Shown here: positions 10,762-20,960 of the stretch, one piece after another
How positions within the stretch are numbered: the first letter of the stretch is position 1
Layout of the letters: every line of letters starts with the position of its first letter
NCBI GenBank assembly: GCA_024449915.1
Contig: JAMZAV010000802.1
Span: 62,001-126,000, forward strand
Direction of reading: 5' to 3'
Length of the DNA: 64,000 nt
Source: Sweltsa coloradensis
Taxonomy: Eukaryota; Arthropoda; Insecta; Plecoptera; Chloroperlidae
The notes under the pieces: model-generated
Databases searched by the model: none
Seen by the model: only the letters and a program-made list of their open reading frames with translations
Told to the model about the DNA's origin: nothing
Translations under genes and position numbers: made by a program

Positions 10762-10907
10762 GTTCCGTTTTACACCAGCTGATGTCTGTCTCCCAACACG
10801 TCTCTTATCAGCTGGATGGGGTGACTGCCCACTCCAGTCGCCACCGTACACATCGCACTTCTCTCTCTCTTCTCAACTATAGCTACGCAATGAAGACGTC
10901 AATACAG
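10762..10907 (+). ncRNA. Candidate exon 2 (146 nt)
   Basis: The acceptor GTTTGTTGCAG precedes it and the donor GTGGGA follows. Base composition is clearly GC-richer than the flanks. One frame is open throughout, ends MKTSIQ at the donor and runs in phase 0 into exon 3. No known protein is recognised. Confidence 0.55.
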
Positions 10908-11270
10908 GTGGGAACGCTATTGTGTTGCTTATAATGTTGCACCCCCCGCTCCAACTACTGAATATACACTTAGCTTTGTATTACATGAATATTTTAATAA
11001 TTTTTCAATTGTTAGCTGATCCTGTAAATTCATATATTCTTTCAGTACAGATAGTTCTAGGTTCGATTCCAGAAAAAATGTCAATGATGAAATCATGTAG
11101 ACATGACCTTCCCTACACTTATTCTGTTACTTGTTAATCAACATTAGGATTTTTTATTTTGTTAAATATTTTATTTAAAAAATAAATTAATCAGAGTCAT
11201 CCTAGTCTTGAGTTTGAGTATAGTCAACGTCACACCACCTCTCATGCTAATGGAACCTGTTATGTTGCAG

Positions 11271-11405
11271 GCACACTACCGGCCGGTGGATGTTGACAGA
11301 AGTACACTGAACCATCTCGCTCTGCATCGCCCGCCTGTGAGACTACTTGTCACCTGCGAGACTTGTCGCATGGATCCGAGAAGCTGACATCATTGAATAA
11401 TAATG
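11271..11405 (+). ncRNA. Candidate exon 3 (135 nt)
   Basis: It is bounded by TATGTTGCAG and the consensus donor GTGAGT. In the frame carried over from exon 2 it encodes AHYRPVDVDRSTLNHL and about 20 further residues before a TGA near its end. If translated, the reading frame would stop here and the later exons would be 3' UTR. Confidence 0.55.
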
Positions 11406-11643
11406 GTGAGTAATATAATAGTTATAATAACCTTATATATAGTTATAACCCGTACGTTCCCTTGAAATCTTTGCTTTGAGATCGTGCGAGGCTCTCCGAA
11501 GGACCCGGGTTCGATCACCGATTAGAACATATCCTGTTGACAATCTTTGATTTAATTTTAATTTAAGATTGACTTATGTTTATGTTGTTGCTTTCTGCTC
11601 ATAGGCCTTCATATTATTATCAATTATTTTTAAGGGTGCACAC

Positions 11644-11986
11644 CAGGGATGTGCAAACATTCCAGTCCAAAGTCCAAACTTGAACTTTTTTTTTTTTTTA
11701 CTAATTTGTAGTGGGTGCAGGTACCTATAGTCAAAAAAAGCTTTTCTATTTCCATTTACAGATAACATTATTTTAGGACGGTGGAGAGTCCGGTCCCAAA
11801 GTTACATACTTTCTTGGTGGAGGTGCCGGTCCAGACTTGTCACTTTTACATATTTTAACCATTTGATATCCCTTAAAGTTAGGTTCGAGTTTGGTTCGGT
11901 TCAATATTTTATAGAATTTCGATGGACAACCCTTCTGAAAGTTGCGAGTTTGATTTGAAATAAAAATCCAGGTTTTCACAACCCTA
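11644..11986. mobile_element. hAT DNA transposon, 343 bp, intronic
   Basis: The ends CAGGGATGTGCAAAC and GTTTTCACAACCCTA are imperfect inverted repeats. The flanks gtgcacac (11636-11643) and gtgcactc (11987-11994) match at 7 of 8, as expected of hAT. A degenerate tRNA-like B box (CCGGGTTCGATCACC near 11504) lies upstream, outside the element. Confidence 0.7.
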
Positions 11987-12038
11987 GTGCACTCTAAACG
12001 TGCATCTAACATGGCACTGGGTACTGCACTTTGTTTAA

Positions 12039-12760
12039 AAGGGGGCAGGAATGGCCTATGTTGCGCATGTTAAATTGCCTAAATTCTGGTACCATTGACT
12101 CCCTGGCATTTAGTCTTGGAGACTAAATTTATTCCCCTTCTAGATTAGCCTGTTACCTAGAAACTGTGTGTGGGGTTTTTTTGAATTTTGAAAATCTGTG
12201 GTTAACAGATTTTTTTTTAGAAATTATCAAAAACATCCAAGAAAAGTTGACATTTTTTAAAACAATTTATGGGTTAAAGTTGGATGATGACATTTTTTCA
12301 AAATTCCCCACACACAGTTTCTTTAAAACTCAATAAAGAATTAGTCCTCAAAATTTCAAGACTCTAGCTTCAAAACTGACTTTACTTATATGTACCGTAA
12401 TTTAAGAAAGTATAGTTTTGAGTAAACTGGTGTTTTAGTTAATATTTAATTACATTTCCAGTACCATTTTTTCCGAGAGTATTCAACTTATTTTTTTTAA
12501 AATTCAGCAGATTGGAAATATTTGCTAACAATTTTAAAATTCATTTTAATAAAATTACTCGTTTTTTGTATACATTAATTTTTTAGACGATAATATACGA
12601 TGGTTATTATAGCAAATGAATTCATTAAATTTTTGCCAAAAAAAATTGTAAAATTCAAAAAAATATTTACAATTTAAAAAAAATTGAATTGTGAGTACCA
12701 ATATATCATATTCAACCCAAAAAGCAAGTTTGACAATAAGTTTCATTCCTGCTCCCCTTT
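12039..12760. mobile_element. TTAA-flanked TIR element (piggyBac-like MITE)
   Basis: TTAA flanks lie at 12035-12038 and 12761-12764. The ends AAGGGGGCAGGAATG and CATTCCTGCTCCCCTTT are inverted repeats with a 1-nt difference in length. Inside is a second, shorter hairpin, AACTGTGTGTGGGG near 12163 against CCCCACACACAGTT near 12306. No coding frame. It lies in the intron before exon 4. Confidence 0.6.
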
Positions 12761-12898
12761 TTAAAACAATTATAGGCCTACTGGATAGTTATTCCGAAGC
12801 TCCCGCTGCCTCATTTTATAGTTGGGAGTGGGCACAGATGCTAGACAAATTAAACCCATTGTAACCTAGTTAAATGATGTCAATTTCCTTGTTCTTAG

Positions 12899-13077
12899 GC
12901 AACCTACAATGCAGTGAAGAGTACCAGTCGGTGACATGCAACGCAAGATTCTCTGGCAATGACTGTCCCATCTTCTTGGCCCACTAGCAAGACTTACGAA
13001 GATTCTCGCCATCCTAGCTCGGACAACTTCAAGCGGAGACCCAACTTACCTTTGAAGCAACGCAGCTCCGTTTAGTG
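12899..13077 (+). ncRNA. Candidate exon 4 (179 nt), stops in all frames
   Basis: The acceptor TTTCCTTGTTCTTAG and the strong donor GTAAGT bound a GC-richer block. Frame 1 stops at its 12th codon, frame 2 at its 6th, and frame 3 at TAG after CTTGGCCCAC. This is the main reason to regard the unit as non-coding or as untranslated exons. Confidence 0.55.
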
Positions 13078-13663
13078 GTAAGTTAACTTTACACTCAAGT
13101 TGCCTCGACGCCTGTACTGCCAGAGTATAGTTGTGCGTTGACTACCTCAAGTTTGGTCGCCTAAGGTTCAATTTTAAATTAGGTTAATGGTTTCTCGAAA
13201 ATAACTATAAATAGTCAACTTACTTTTTCATGTTAAACAAATATGAAATTATTTTTTATTTGATCTATATTTATTTATTAATAACAATATTCATTTGATC
13301 AATGTAATTGCTTAGCACAATTTCAATAATTTCACCTCCATGATTGTGAATGTATATTATTTGGGTTTAATAATAATATCATGCATAGTACTAAATCTTT
13401 TCAGCACAACTGAATTTAAATATGGCAACCTATTACCTTGAAGTAGGTACCCTACTATGGCTGGCAGTAGCACCTACCATTTCCTGGAAATCTTTCTAGT
13501 TTGAATGTTAATGTACCCTGCTGTCAGTCAACATCATGAGAAAATAACGACTAAATTGATTTCCAAGAAAGAAGTTGTGCTGATAAGTTTCAATTACTGA
13601 ATGCAATGTTCCCATTTGTTTTTTAAGAATGTTGTACTCATGAAATCTGTTCTTTGTTTGCAG

Positions 13664-13776
13664 CTGCCGCCCACTGAGTCGTCACGGCAACACACCGTCC
13701 GCTGCCACCCTAGGCGCTCCTTCACTGTACCTGGCACCAGTCTGAGGCATCGCAAGCAGCTTTCACGCAAGTTCTG
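13664..13776 (+). ncRNA. Candidate exon 5 (113 nt)
   Basis: TTCTTTGTTTGCAG precedes it and the consensus GTAAGT follows. It is markedly GC-rich (CTGCCGCCCACTGAG...). One frame is open, but upstream exons do not deliver it. No homology is recognised. Confidence 0.55.
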
Positions 13777-13884
13777 GTAAGTTTCACCAACTTGTTGAGT
13801 CTTGCATTATTTCTCATACATTCACCGTAAAACACCTCTTTAGTACGTATTTTTACTTTGCTATTAAATGTAACTGACTTGATA

Positions 13885-14152
13885 CCTAGCAACGAGGCAC
13901 TTAAAATTTAAATTTGTTCTGAATCGGCCTTTGATTCTGGCGTTAATCCGTGGGTGTTCGCACTGTCCATACCACTGATTGCTATATATCCTATTAAAAA
14001 AATATCGATCTTTATTTGGTTATCGCTCGCTCGTCTATTGCGTCGGGGCCTACAGGGTTGGTTTGGTTGCATTTGGTTTACTGTCCCCCACTGAAAATCA
14101 GTTATGTGATTGAGTGGGTACTCTAAATACAGATTTATTTATTTATTTCTTA
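13885..14152 (+). mobile_element. tRNA-SINE family 1, 5'-truncated copy
   Basis: It contains the family body (AGCAACGAGGCAC, GTTCTGAATCGGCC, CATACCACTGATTGCTAT) and the diagnostic tail (CCCACTGAAAATCAGTTATG, then GAGTGGGT) ending in ATTTATTT repeats. The tRNA head is missing. Confidence 0.75.
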
Positions 14153-14288
14153 GGTTTAGCCAAGTTCCATAACAACCTAACTTTGAAATTCAGAGAAGAG
14201 AAATTTATGTTTCCACATCTTTCTAAAGAGAACTAAAAGGCCACATATTGTACAAAGTAGCATAATAAAACAGATTTTACATCACTAG

Positions 14289-14734
14289 TAGGGATGACAT
14301 CGGGTACCCGACTCCTACCCGACTCCTGTCTGAGTGACTCCATTTTCAAGGAGTCGTTATTTTTTTATTATGATTAATTGAATGAGATTGCACTTGTTGT
14401 CTCGTTAGTTATCTCAAAACGTAAACATAACAAGTCAGCGAGAGTCTTAGCCGGGCCAAGATACAAGCAAGCTAGTGATACGTAGCGGGTGGAGGGAGGG
14501 GGGAATGGCCGGACAGCGTTGTGCAACCCCACTGAAAATCAGTTATATAACTGAGTGGGTAGACTCATACAATTTATTTATTATTTATTTAACTAGAGTA
14601 GTGGGGTAAAAATAACTTTTGCATAATTAAAAAAAAAAAAAAAAAATTTAAATTGCGGATCGGGGAGTTGACTCCTACCCGGTTCCCAAGGCTCCGGAGT
14701 CGACTCCAATATTTACTATCCGATGTCATCACTA
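14289..14734. mobile_element. hAT element, GACTCC-repeat family, copy 1
   Basis: TAGGGATGACATCGG at the left and CCGATGTCATCACTA at the right form the TIR. The 8-bp flanks atcactag (14281-14288 and 14735-14742) are identical. Subterminal GACTCC/GGAGTC repeats, probably transposase binding sites, cluster near both ends. An inverse copy lies at 50159-50635. A SINE tail interrupts this copy at 14527-14592. Confidence 0.85.
14527..14592 (+). mobile_element. SINE family 1 tail inserted in the hAT
   Basis: CCCACTGAAAATCAG...GAGTGGGTAGACTC plus a TTTATTT tail interrupts the hAT sequence GTGCAA/CTAGAG. The hAT copy at 50159-50635 is uninterrupted at this point, which gives a direct empty-site comparison. 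Confidence 0.75.
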
Positions 14735-14838
14735 ATCACTAGATCCTCTATACTAGTGCAAGGGTCACAATATAAAATTGTGTTCTTGAAGGCCGTGTAG
14801 GCAGTCTTCTATATTTGTGCTATTTATTTCTATCGCAG

Positions 14839-15306
14839 CCCACTGCCGTAGCTTCAGGCAAGCTATTGATATCCTATGATTCAGTTAATGTGTCAAAGTT
14901 TGAATCTTGTTATGACACATGCGAGTTAAAATCTTGCATAAAGCTTAAATTTGTTATGCGTATAGCGTCATCTCTTGTCATGGATAATAGTAACACCATT
15001 GCCAGTTGGTAGATGTGTTAAGGTGTATATAAATACCATACTAGGGAAGTTTTACTGTGTTATGTTCAGTCTTAAGGCTATGTTTGGAAATGAACCAATA
15101 GTGTAGTATGGCTCATTGCTCCTGTGGTTTTATTCATGTTTGTCAGTTGCAGGTTGATTAGATTTTATCATCTAGAATGTCCTTTAAATTAAACCACCAT
15201 ACACGCAAGCGAGGAATTTGTAGCTGTAGTTGCAACGTGCCACATAATGAATTCTATGATGTCCACTGAAAATTTGTATCAGATTGAGTGCGTCTAGACA
15301 ATAAAT
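14839..15306 (+). ncRNA. Candidate terminal exon, end uncertain
   Basis: A pyrimidine-rich acceptor (TTTATTTCTATCGCAG) ends at 14838. Two possible ends exist: a weak donor GTGTAT near 15022, or continuation to the AATAAA at about 15300. The longest frame here is 65 codons and unrecognised. Confidence 0.35.
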
Positions 15307-15941
15307 ACCGGTACAACTTAATTTATTCATGGTATAGCTGTGGTAATCAAGGCATTTTAAAGACATCTTCCTGAGGGTTAAGTTTTAAATGTGAGTACCT
15401 ACGTAACATTTGGAGCTAAAGTAGCTAAAGTCTCGTAGACTTAAATCTAAAAAATGTAAATACAATTTTTTTGTTCTTAAAATCTCCTTGCTCTTAATTT
15501 GTTTTTAGGGGTGTGCGAAGCTTTGAAATTATCGAATCCGAATCGAATCTTTTAGTATTCAAATTCGATTCGTTGGTCGAATCCGAAATCGTAAAAATTC
15601 AAAGTATTCGAAAATTCGAATCCGGCGCCAACCTCCCGAGAAACATGCAAATAAATCGATAGGTCGATTTTGTAGTTTGCAATCGATCACGTGATAACAT
15701 GGCCGCCGCGTATGTAAACGAAGAATTTCCGTTCGCATCTTGTTGTTCAAGAAAACGCAATGTTTTTCTCGCACATAGTATTCGAAAAACAACAGGCGCT
15801 CTCTCCTCTCTTCCCTCTTGGACGATGCTGGCAGGCTGCCTGCAACCGTTGCTCAAGCGTACGGCGCAGCGCGCTCTGTCTCTCTCACTCACGCGAGCCC
15901 TAGCCGGCCGGCTGCCAGCTCAGATGACAGGCGGGCGCCGT

Positions 15942-17381
15942 CAGTGTTGCCAGACGTGCCACGTGCCATAATTACAGAAAACATACAATAATTGACACCC
16001 TCGTACAATAGTCTGTCCTACCCGTACTAATTAGGCAAAATGTACAATAATCAACTGTCAACTTGCACCATAGTTTTAATAAAAATGTACAATATTTTGC
16101 AATTTCCATATTACAGTATTATCTTATTTTGTTCTCATTATTAATCGCACGCAAGTTCAGTACTGTAAATATAACAGTATGCGTATGTAATAATTGGGTG
16201 AGCGGAGCGAGCGAAGCGAAGATTCCATTTCACTACACTGGAGAAAAAAATCCGGAATGTTTTTTTTTTTTTTGTGTTAACACGATTTCGGCTAAACCGA
16301 TACTCCAATTTCAATGAAATTTTCTGGAGACCTTTGAAATCTCTGAACTTAGAACTGCACGGTTCGAAAAATTGATCAAAAAATTATTTCTCATGAAAAT
16401 TGCAATCTTATGATTTTTTTTTTTTCGATTTTCTTGTTTTTTTTTATGTTATTTTTGTGTGTTTGTTAACACGATTCCGGCTAAACCGATACTCCAATTG
16501 TGATGAAATTTTCTGGAGGCCTTAAAAATTTCTGGACTTAGAACTGCCACCTTTTTGGGCGCGATCGAAAACTTATTTCTCATGAAAATCACAATTTTAC
16601 GATTTTTTTCATTTTTATTTTTTGTTTTTGTTTGTATTTTTGTGTGTTTGTTAACACGATTCTGGCTAAACGGATACTCAAATTGCGATGAAAGTTTATG
16701 GAGGCCTTCGAAATATCTGAACTTAAACCTGCCACGTTTTTGGGTACAATCGAAGAAATATTTCTTATGAATATCGTACTTTTACGATTTTTTAAAATTT
16801 TTAGTGCAATATTTTCGTGACATTTGGGCCGATTCTGACCAGACGGGTGGGGCTACAACGTTCATATTTAACATGAACATTAAGGTTATGGTGATGTATT
16901 GCTTTCTGAAAGAAAAATTTGAAAAAGTTATCTAGAATCCATGGAATAAAGGTTTTAATATGAGTTTTTTTAGGTTTATAATAACAATTAACAAGTAACA
17001 ATAGAAACTTGACAACAATCACCTACAATGCATTTAAAAAGCACTTGCAAAGGAAAAGTGGTCCTACGCAAACTAAAAACTGGCAAAAACGCTCATCCAT
17101 CAACGCGGCGGGACTTTAGCGTTTTCCTAGCTAATAAAAATATGCTTGCATTATATAGACTATATTACTATATTTTTCTGCCCCCCCCCCCCCCTACCCC
17201 CAAATTGATGACAGCTCCAGTTTCATTGAACACAGTAAAAAAATATGGGAGGATGTCAGCTTTAATCACTACTAATTAATGTCAGTTTTTACTTCAATCA
17301 AGGTATTTATGATTAAATTTAGTGTTATGTAATTTTGGTTAGAATGTACAATACTTTCATTCACACCATCTGGCAACACTG
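15942..17381. mobile_element. hAT element nested in the outer hAT
   Basis: The ends CAGTGTTGCCAGA and TCTGGCAACACTG are perfect 13-bp inverted repeats. The flank ggcgccgt is identical at 15934-15941 and 17382-17389. ATGTACAATA motifs recur near both ends. It is itself interrupted by the Helentron-like copy at 16194-17130. Confidence 0.87.
16194..17130 (+). mobile_element. Helentron-like HINE, copy C, complete
   Basis: The 5' end is TTGGGTGAGCGGAGCGAGCG. Near the 3' end CGCTCATCC (17090-17098) repeats the 5' motif inverted. Then come the hairpin AACGC (17102-17106)/GCGTT (17119-17123) and the terminus TTTTCCTAG. A T-T type junction with a subterminal inverted repeat followed by a stem-loop fits Helentrons/Helitron2 rather than canonical TC...CTRR Helitrons. 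Three units of about 187 bp starting GTTAACACGATT (about 16276, 16464, 16650) form an internal tandem array. No Rep/helicase frame. Confidence 0.72.
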
Positions 17382-17892
17382 GGCGCCGTGTTTACGTCAG
17401 TCAGTCTCCCTTCACATTGCGATGCATTTGCATTACGTGAACGATGCCCATCTACGAACTCGTACGTAATAATAAGTCCGGGTCTATGAAATGGCCAGCG
17501 GTTACAATAAATGTTATGTTTTGGCCTACTAATGTGCTCTTAAATGACAATAATAAGTTTCCTTGCGATGTTATCTTAAAAGTAGAACAATGCCAAAAGA
17601 TAAGATAGGCCCGAGGCCTACCGCGCGAGATAAATACTTCACGTTCAGAGAAGGCTGGATGGATGAAGTGTTGTTGATTGGTTGAAGATGTCACGAGTCT
17701 CGAAAACGTGGTAAAAACAATGAAAAACAGCACGGGACCATGAAATTATGGCATTTCTTTATGTTACTTGTTCCGTGTGAGGTAAACCAATTTTGCATTC
17801 GGATTCGAATTCGGATTCGCGAATCTTTTTGCTTGGGATTCGAGATTCGGATTCGAAATTTAAAAATGGATTCGCACACCCCTATTTGTTTT

Positions 17893-18485
17893 ATTTGTTC
17901 ATTTAATATCTATCCTACCTATTTATTTCTAAAAAGTTATGTTAAAGTAATCTTTTGAACCATGCAGTCATCATGGCAATGTTCAACCCACCCTTGAACA
18001 AAATATTTATTAAACAAAATAAATCATACCATTTGGAAGATGTCTACTAAGTGATCTTGTTTCAAACACATGCTTACTGTTCGTTCGTAGGCATTAAAAA
18101 AACTTTCATATCGATACCGTTATTTACTGATCGGGCTATTCTGTCGTGGTGGGGTTTGTTAATCTTCCAACGCTTCAAGACCATGTTGTCTTCTTCACCA
18201 GGGCTTGAAATATACTTCATTTTAATAAAAATTTAAGTTCTGATGCAGTAGACAACGCGATCTTTGAAACGTTTCAAGTTATATCAAACACCACCGTGAC
18301 AGTACAGCCTGATCAATTAATAATGTTGTCAATGGTTTGCGAGACACTTTAAAGTTTTAATCTTTCGATTCACCAATCGCAAGTGCACAAACAACTTTTT
18401 TCCGAGAATTTGATAATAATGAATGATAATTGATAGTTTTCTCCAACCGAAAATCAATAGGGGTCTGATTATTTGATATTTTATT
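17893..18485. other. No recognisable feature
   Basis: AT-rich single-copy-looking sequence between the hAT nest and the next SINE. Nothing supported. Confidence 0.5.
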
Positions 18486-18872
18486 GTGGCTCGTTGGTCT
18501 TGTTGTTAGAATCTCTACTTCCAAATGCAGAAGGTCCAGGGTTCGATTCCAGCTAAAGTCGGAAGTTTTTTAACTTCTGATTTTGACTTAGATCCATCAG
18601 TTCTTGTATAAGGAATTTGTACCCTAAACGGTGATTTTGGAGCCGTCCTAGCAACTAGGCACATAATAAATTTAAAGTTGTTCTGAATCGGCCTTGTTGA
18701 TTCTGGCATGAATCCGCGGGTGTTCGCAATGTCCATACCACTGATTGCTATTCCTATTAAAAATCTCACTCGTCAATTGCATCAGGGCCTGCAGGGTTGG
18801 CTGTCCCTCACTGAAAATCAGTTTTATGACTGAGTGGGTAGACTCTAAATAAAAATTTATTTATTATTTATC
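18486..18872 (+). mobile_element. tRNA-SINE family 1, full-length copy
   Basis: The tRNA-like head has A-box-like TGGCTCGTTGGTCTTG and the B box GGTTCGATTCC. Then come the body (GGAGCCGTCCTAGCAAC, GTTCTGAATCGGCC) and the tail CACTGAAAATCAG...GACTGAGTGGGTAGAC with TTTATTT repeats. The tail can fold: CCCACT against AGTGGG, with TCAGT against ACTGA inside. Polymerase III transcription is inferred from the head. Confidence 0.85.
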
Positions 18873-19096
18873 ATGTTCATTTTTGTACATCTTAAACTGC
18901 ATAGTATCTAGCACTGTATAGAGGTGAGGAAAAGGGGGGCAGTTCTCAGAGTGACGAACTCTTTGTTGGCTGACACAACCGTCTTTCTCGTTCATCGTCT
19001 CTGCTACCGGAGCTGTGATTAATAATTCCTCCTATCACTCGCAGTTTTCCCAGTCTTTCTGCTTCCACTTCATCCGATGTTTTTCAACCTCTTTTC
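18873..19096. other. No recognisable feature
   Basis: Short unremarkable spacer. Confidence 0.5.
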
Positions 19097-19590
19097 TAGG
19101 GTGCTTACATTCACCTGATCCGAGCAGAGTGATCAGATCACTTCTCAACTGATCTGTCACGCGACAGATCAGTCGGATCACACACAGATTTACGAACGCA
19201 TAATTGTTGATCAAAAATGGTCGACGTGTTGTGTTGCTTCCTAATGTAAGGTTATGTTGGCTTATTATATCTTATAAAATCGTATTACTGTATTGATTAC
19301 CGCAATAGACCTCCATTAGGACCTACATACAACAATCTAAATATACCTGATGCACAACCACAACCTACTCTACAGTCATAGGGCCTTCCTGTAGATTGGT
19401 CAATTTCAAAATATTGCGCGCTTGTTACTGATCTACCCAACTTACTCCACCCTTTCTACAGATCACTGATCCGCTGATCCGTCAAGTGATCAGATCAAGT
19501 ATTCAGACAAAAGTGATCTACTCGGATCAGGTTTTCGTAAGAGATTTTACTGGTCGAGTTACTCGGATCAAGTAAACGTAAGCACCCCTA
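19097..19590. mobile_element. hAT-like element with GATCAGATC subterminal repeats
   Basis: TAGGGTGCTTACATT at the left matches GTAAACGTAAGCACCCCTA at the right, inverted. Many copies of CTGATC/GATCAG and CTCGGATCA crowd the ends. The flanks do not form a convincing 8-bp duplication, so one boundary may have been altered. Confidence 0.6.
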
Positions 19591-19724
19591 GACACTGTCT
19601 TAGTCTGACCATACACCCCTTTTGTCATTTGGTCTCCCCACTTCCTAATACGAGAGCCACACAGGTGAGCATTCTTTGGCAAAGTATGTCATTGCACCAT
19701 CTAAACACATGTTAAATGTGTGTA

Positions 19725-20960
19725 TTTTATTGAAGATTCCTCCCAGCTGCATAGCATTTGGCAGTGCAAATTAACTCAATATGGATTCCAAGGAAACGGT
19801 AGAGAATAAAGCTTCGATTTTATTTAACAAAAGAAGTAAGTTGGGACCCTGTAAAATCAAATTGGGCTAACTATGTCATTACAGGTCATAAAATAAACAT
19901 GTTGATTATATGCATTTTATTGAAGATTTCTCCCAGCTGCATAGCATTCGGCAGTGCAAGTCAAACAAATATGGATTCCAAGGAAACAGTATAGGCCTAG
20001 AGAAAGAAGCTAAGATTTTATTTAAAACTAGGAAGCTTCGCAAATACTTTTTCAGGCGCGTTGTTGGATGAGCGTAATTGGTGCATTGAGCTGTCGTGTG
20101 TTATGCAGATTTTCTGTTCTGTGAAAAAATCATTACTAAGTTGAAGACGTTTTTTAAAAACAAAAAAAAATCGTAATTTAAAAAAATGAAAAACCCCCGT
20201 GAAATGGCGATTTTCACGAGAAATAATTTTTCGATTGCGGTCAAATTTTACACCAATATATTTATTCATAAAATTAAGGTTCTGTGAAAAAATCATTACA
20301 ATCAGAGAAAGCATGTAGGTGAGAAAAGTCGAAGAAATTGTTTAAAAATTGAAAAAAATCGTAAAATTGAGATTTCCATGAGAAATAATATTTCTATTGC
20401 ACTCAAATTTCACACGAATATATTAATTCATAAAATTAAGGTTCTGTGAAAAAATCATTACAAGTGGATAAAGCATGTAGGTGTTCCAAGTCGAAGAAAT
20501 TGTTTAAAATCCGAAGAAAAAAAATCGGAAAATTGAGATTTCCATGAGAAATAATATTTCTTATTGCGCTCAAATTTCACACAAATATATGCATTTGTAA
20601 AATTAAGGTTCTGTGAAAAAATCATAACAATCGGATAAAGCATGTAGATGTAAAAAGTCAAAGAAATTGTTTAAAAATTTAAAAAATATCTTAAAATTGC
20701 AATTTTCATGGGAAATAATATTTTGATTGCGCTCAAAAACGTGGCAGTTCTAAGTTCAGAGATTTCGAAGGCCTCCAGAAATTTCATTGCAATTGGAGTA
20801 TCGGTTTAGCCGGAATCGTGTTAACAAACAGACAAAAATACAAAAAAACATTCCGTTTTTTTTTCTCCAGTGTAGTGAAATGGAATCTTCAGTTCGCTCG
20901 CTACGCTCATCCAAAAATAAGACTAGGTAATTTGGGACCCTGTAAAATCTAATTTTGGGT
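19725..20960. repeat. Tandem duplication of about 190 bp, second unit split by a HINE
   Basis: Unit 1 (about 19725-19860, TCCCAGCTGCATAGCATT... to GTTGGGACCCTGTAAAATC) recurs as unit 2 from about 19915. Unit 2 is interrupted at 20028-20914 and resumes as TAATTTGGGACCCTGTAAAATC at about 20929. Confidence 0.75.
20028..20914 (-). mobile_element. Helentron-like HINE, copy D, with internal tandem array
   Basis: The minus-strand 5' end TTGGATGAGCGTAGCGAGCG is at 20914. The 3' end has CGCTCATCC, AACGCGCC... and GCGAAGCTTCCTAG at 20028. Unit 1 of the host duplication is an empty site: ATTTTATTTAA continues directly into the sequence that follows the element, so the insertion lies in an A/T run. Inside, a unit of about 165 bp starting near 20207, 20369, 20534 and 20699 (ATGAGAAATAATATTTC) is repeated about three times. 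Confidence 0.72.

Larger units (their letters stand above)
15506..17884. mobile_element. hAT element, ATTCG-repeat family, outer member of a triple nest
   Basis: The termini TAGGGGTGTGCGAA and TTCGCACACCCCTA are a perfect 14-bp inverted repeat. The flank tttgtttt is identical at 15498-15505 and 17885-17892. GATTCG/CGAATC subterminal repeats crowd both ends. Removing the inner element (15942-17381) leaves about 940 bp with no transposase frame, so it is non-autonomous. A CpG-rich stretch near 15800-15930 is part of it. Confidence 0.88.

Noticed and set aside
15599..15971. 90-97 codon frames near 15.6-16.0 kb as a hAT transposase
   Set aside because: No RNase H-like or dimerisation motif. The frames cross the boundary between two different hAT elements.
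18486..18560. True tRNA genes at the B-box sites
   Set aside because: None of the tRNA-like sequences closes acceptor, D and anticodon stems together. Most are followed by SINE bodies.
20200..20750. CRISPR-like regular repeats
   Set aside because: Units are about 165 bp with no spacers, in a eukaryotic transposon.
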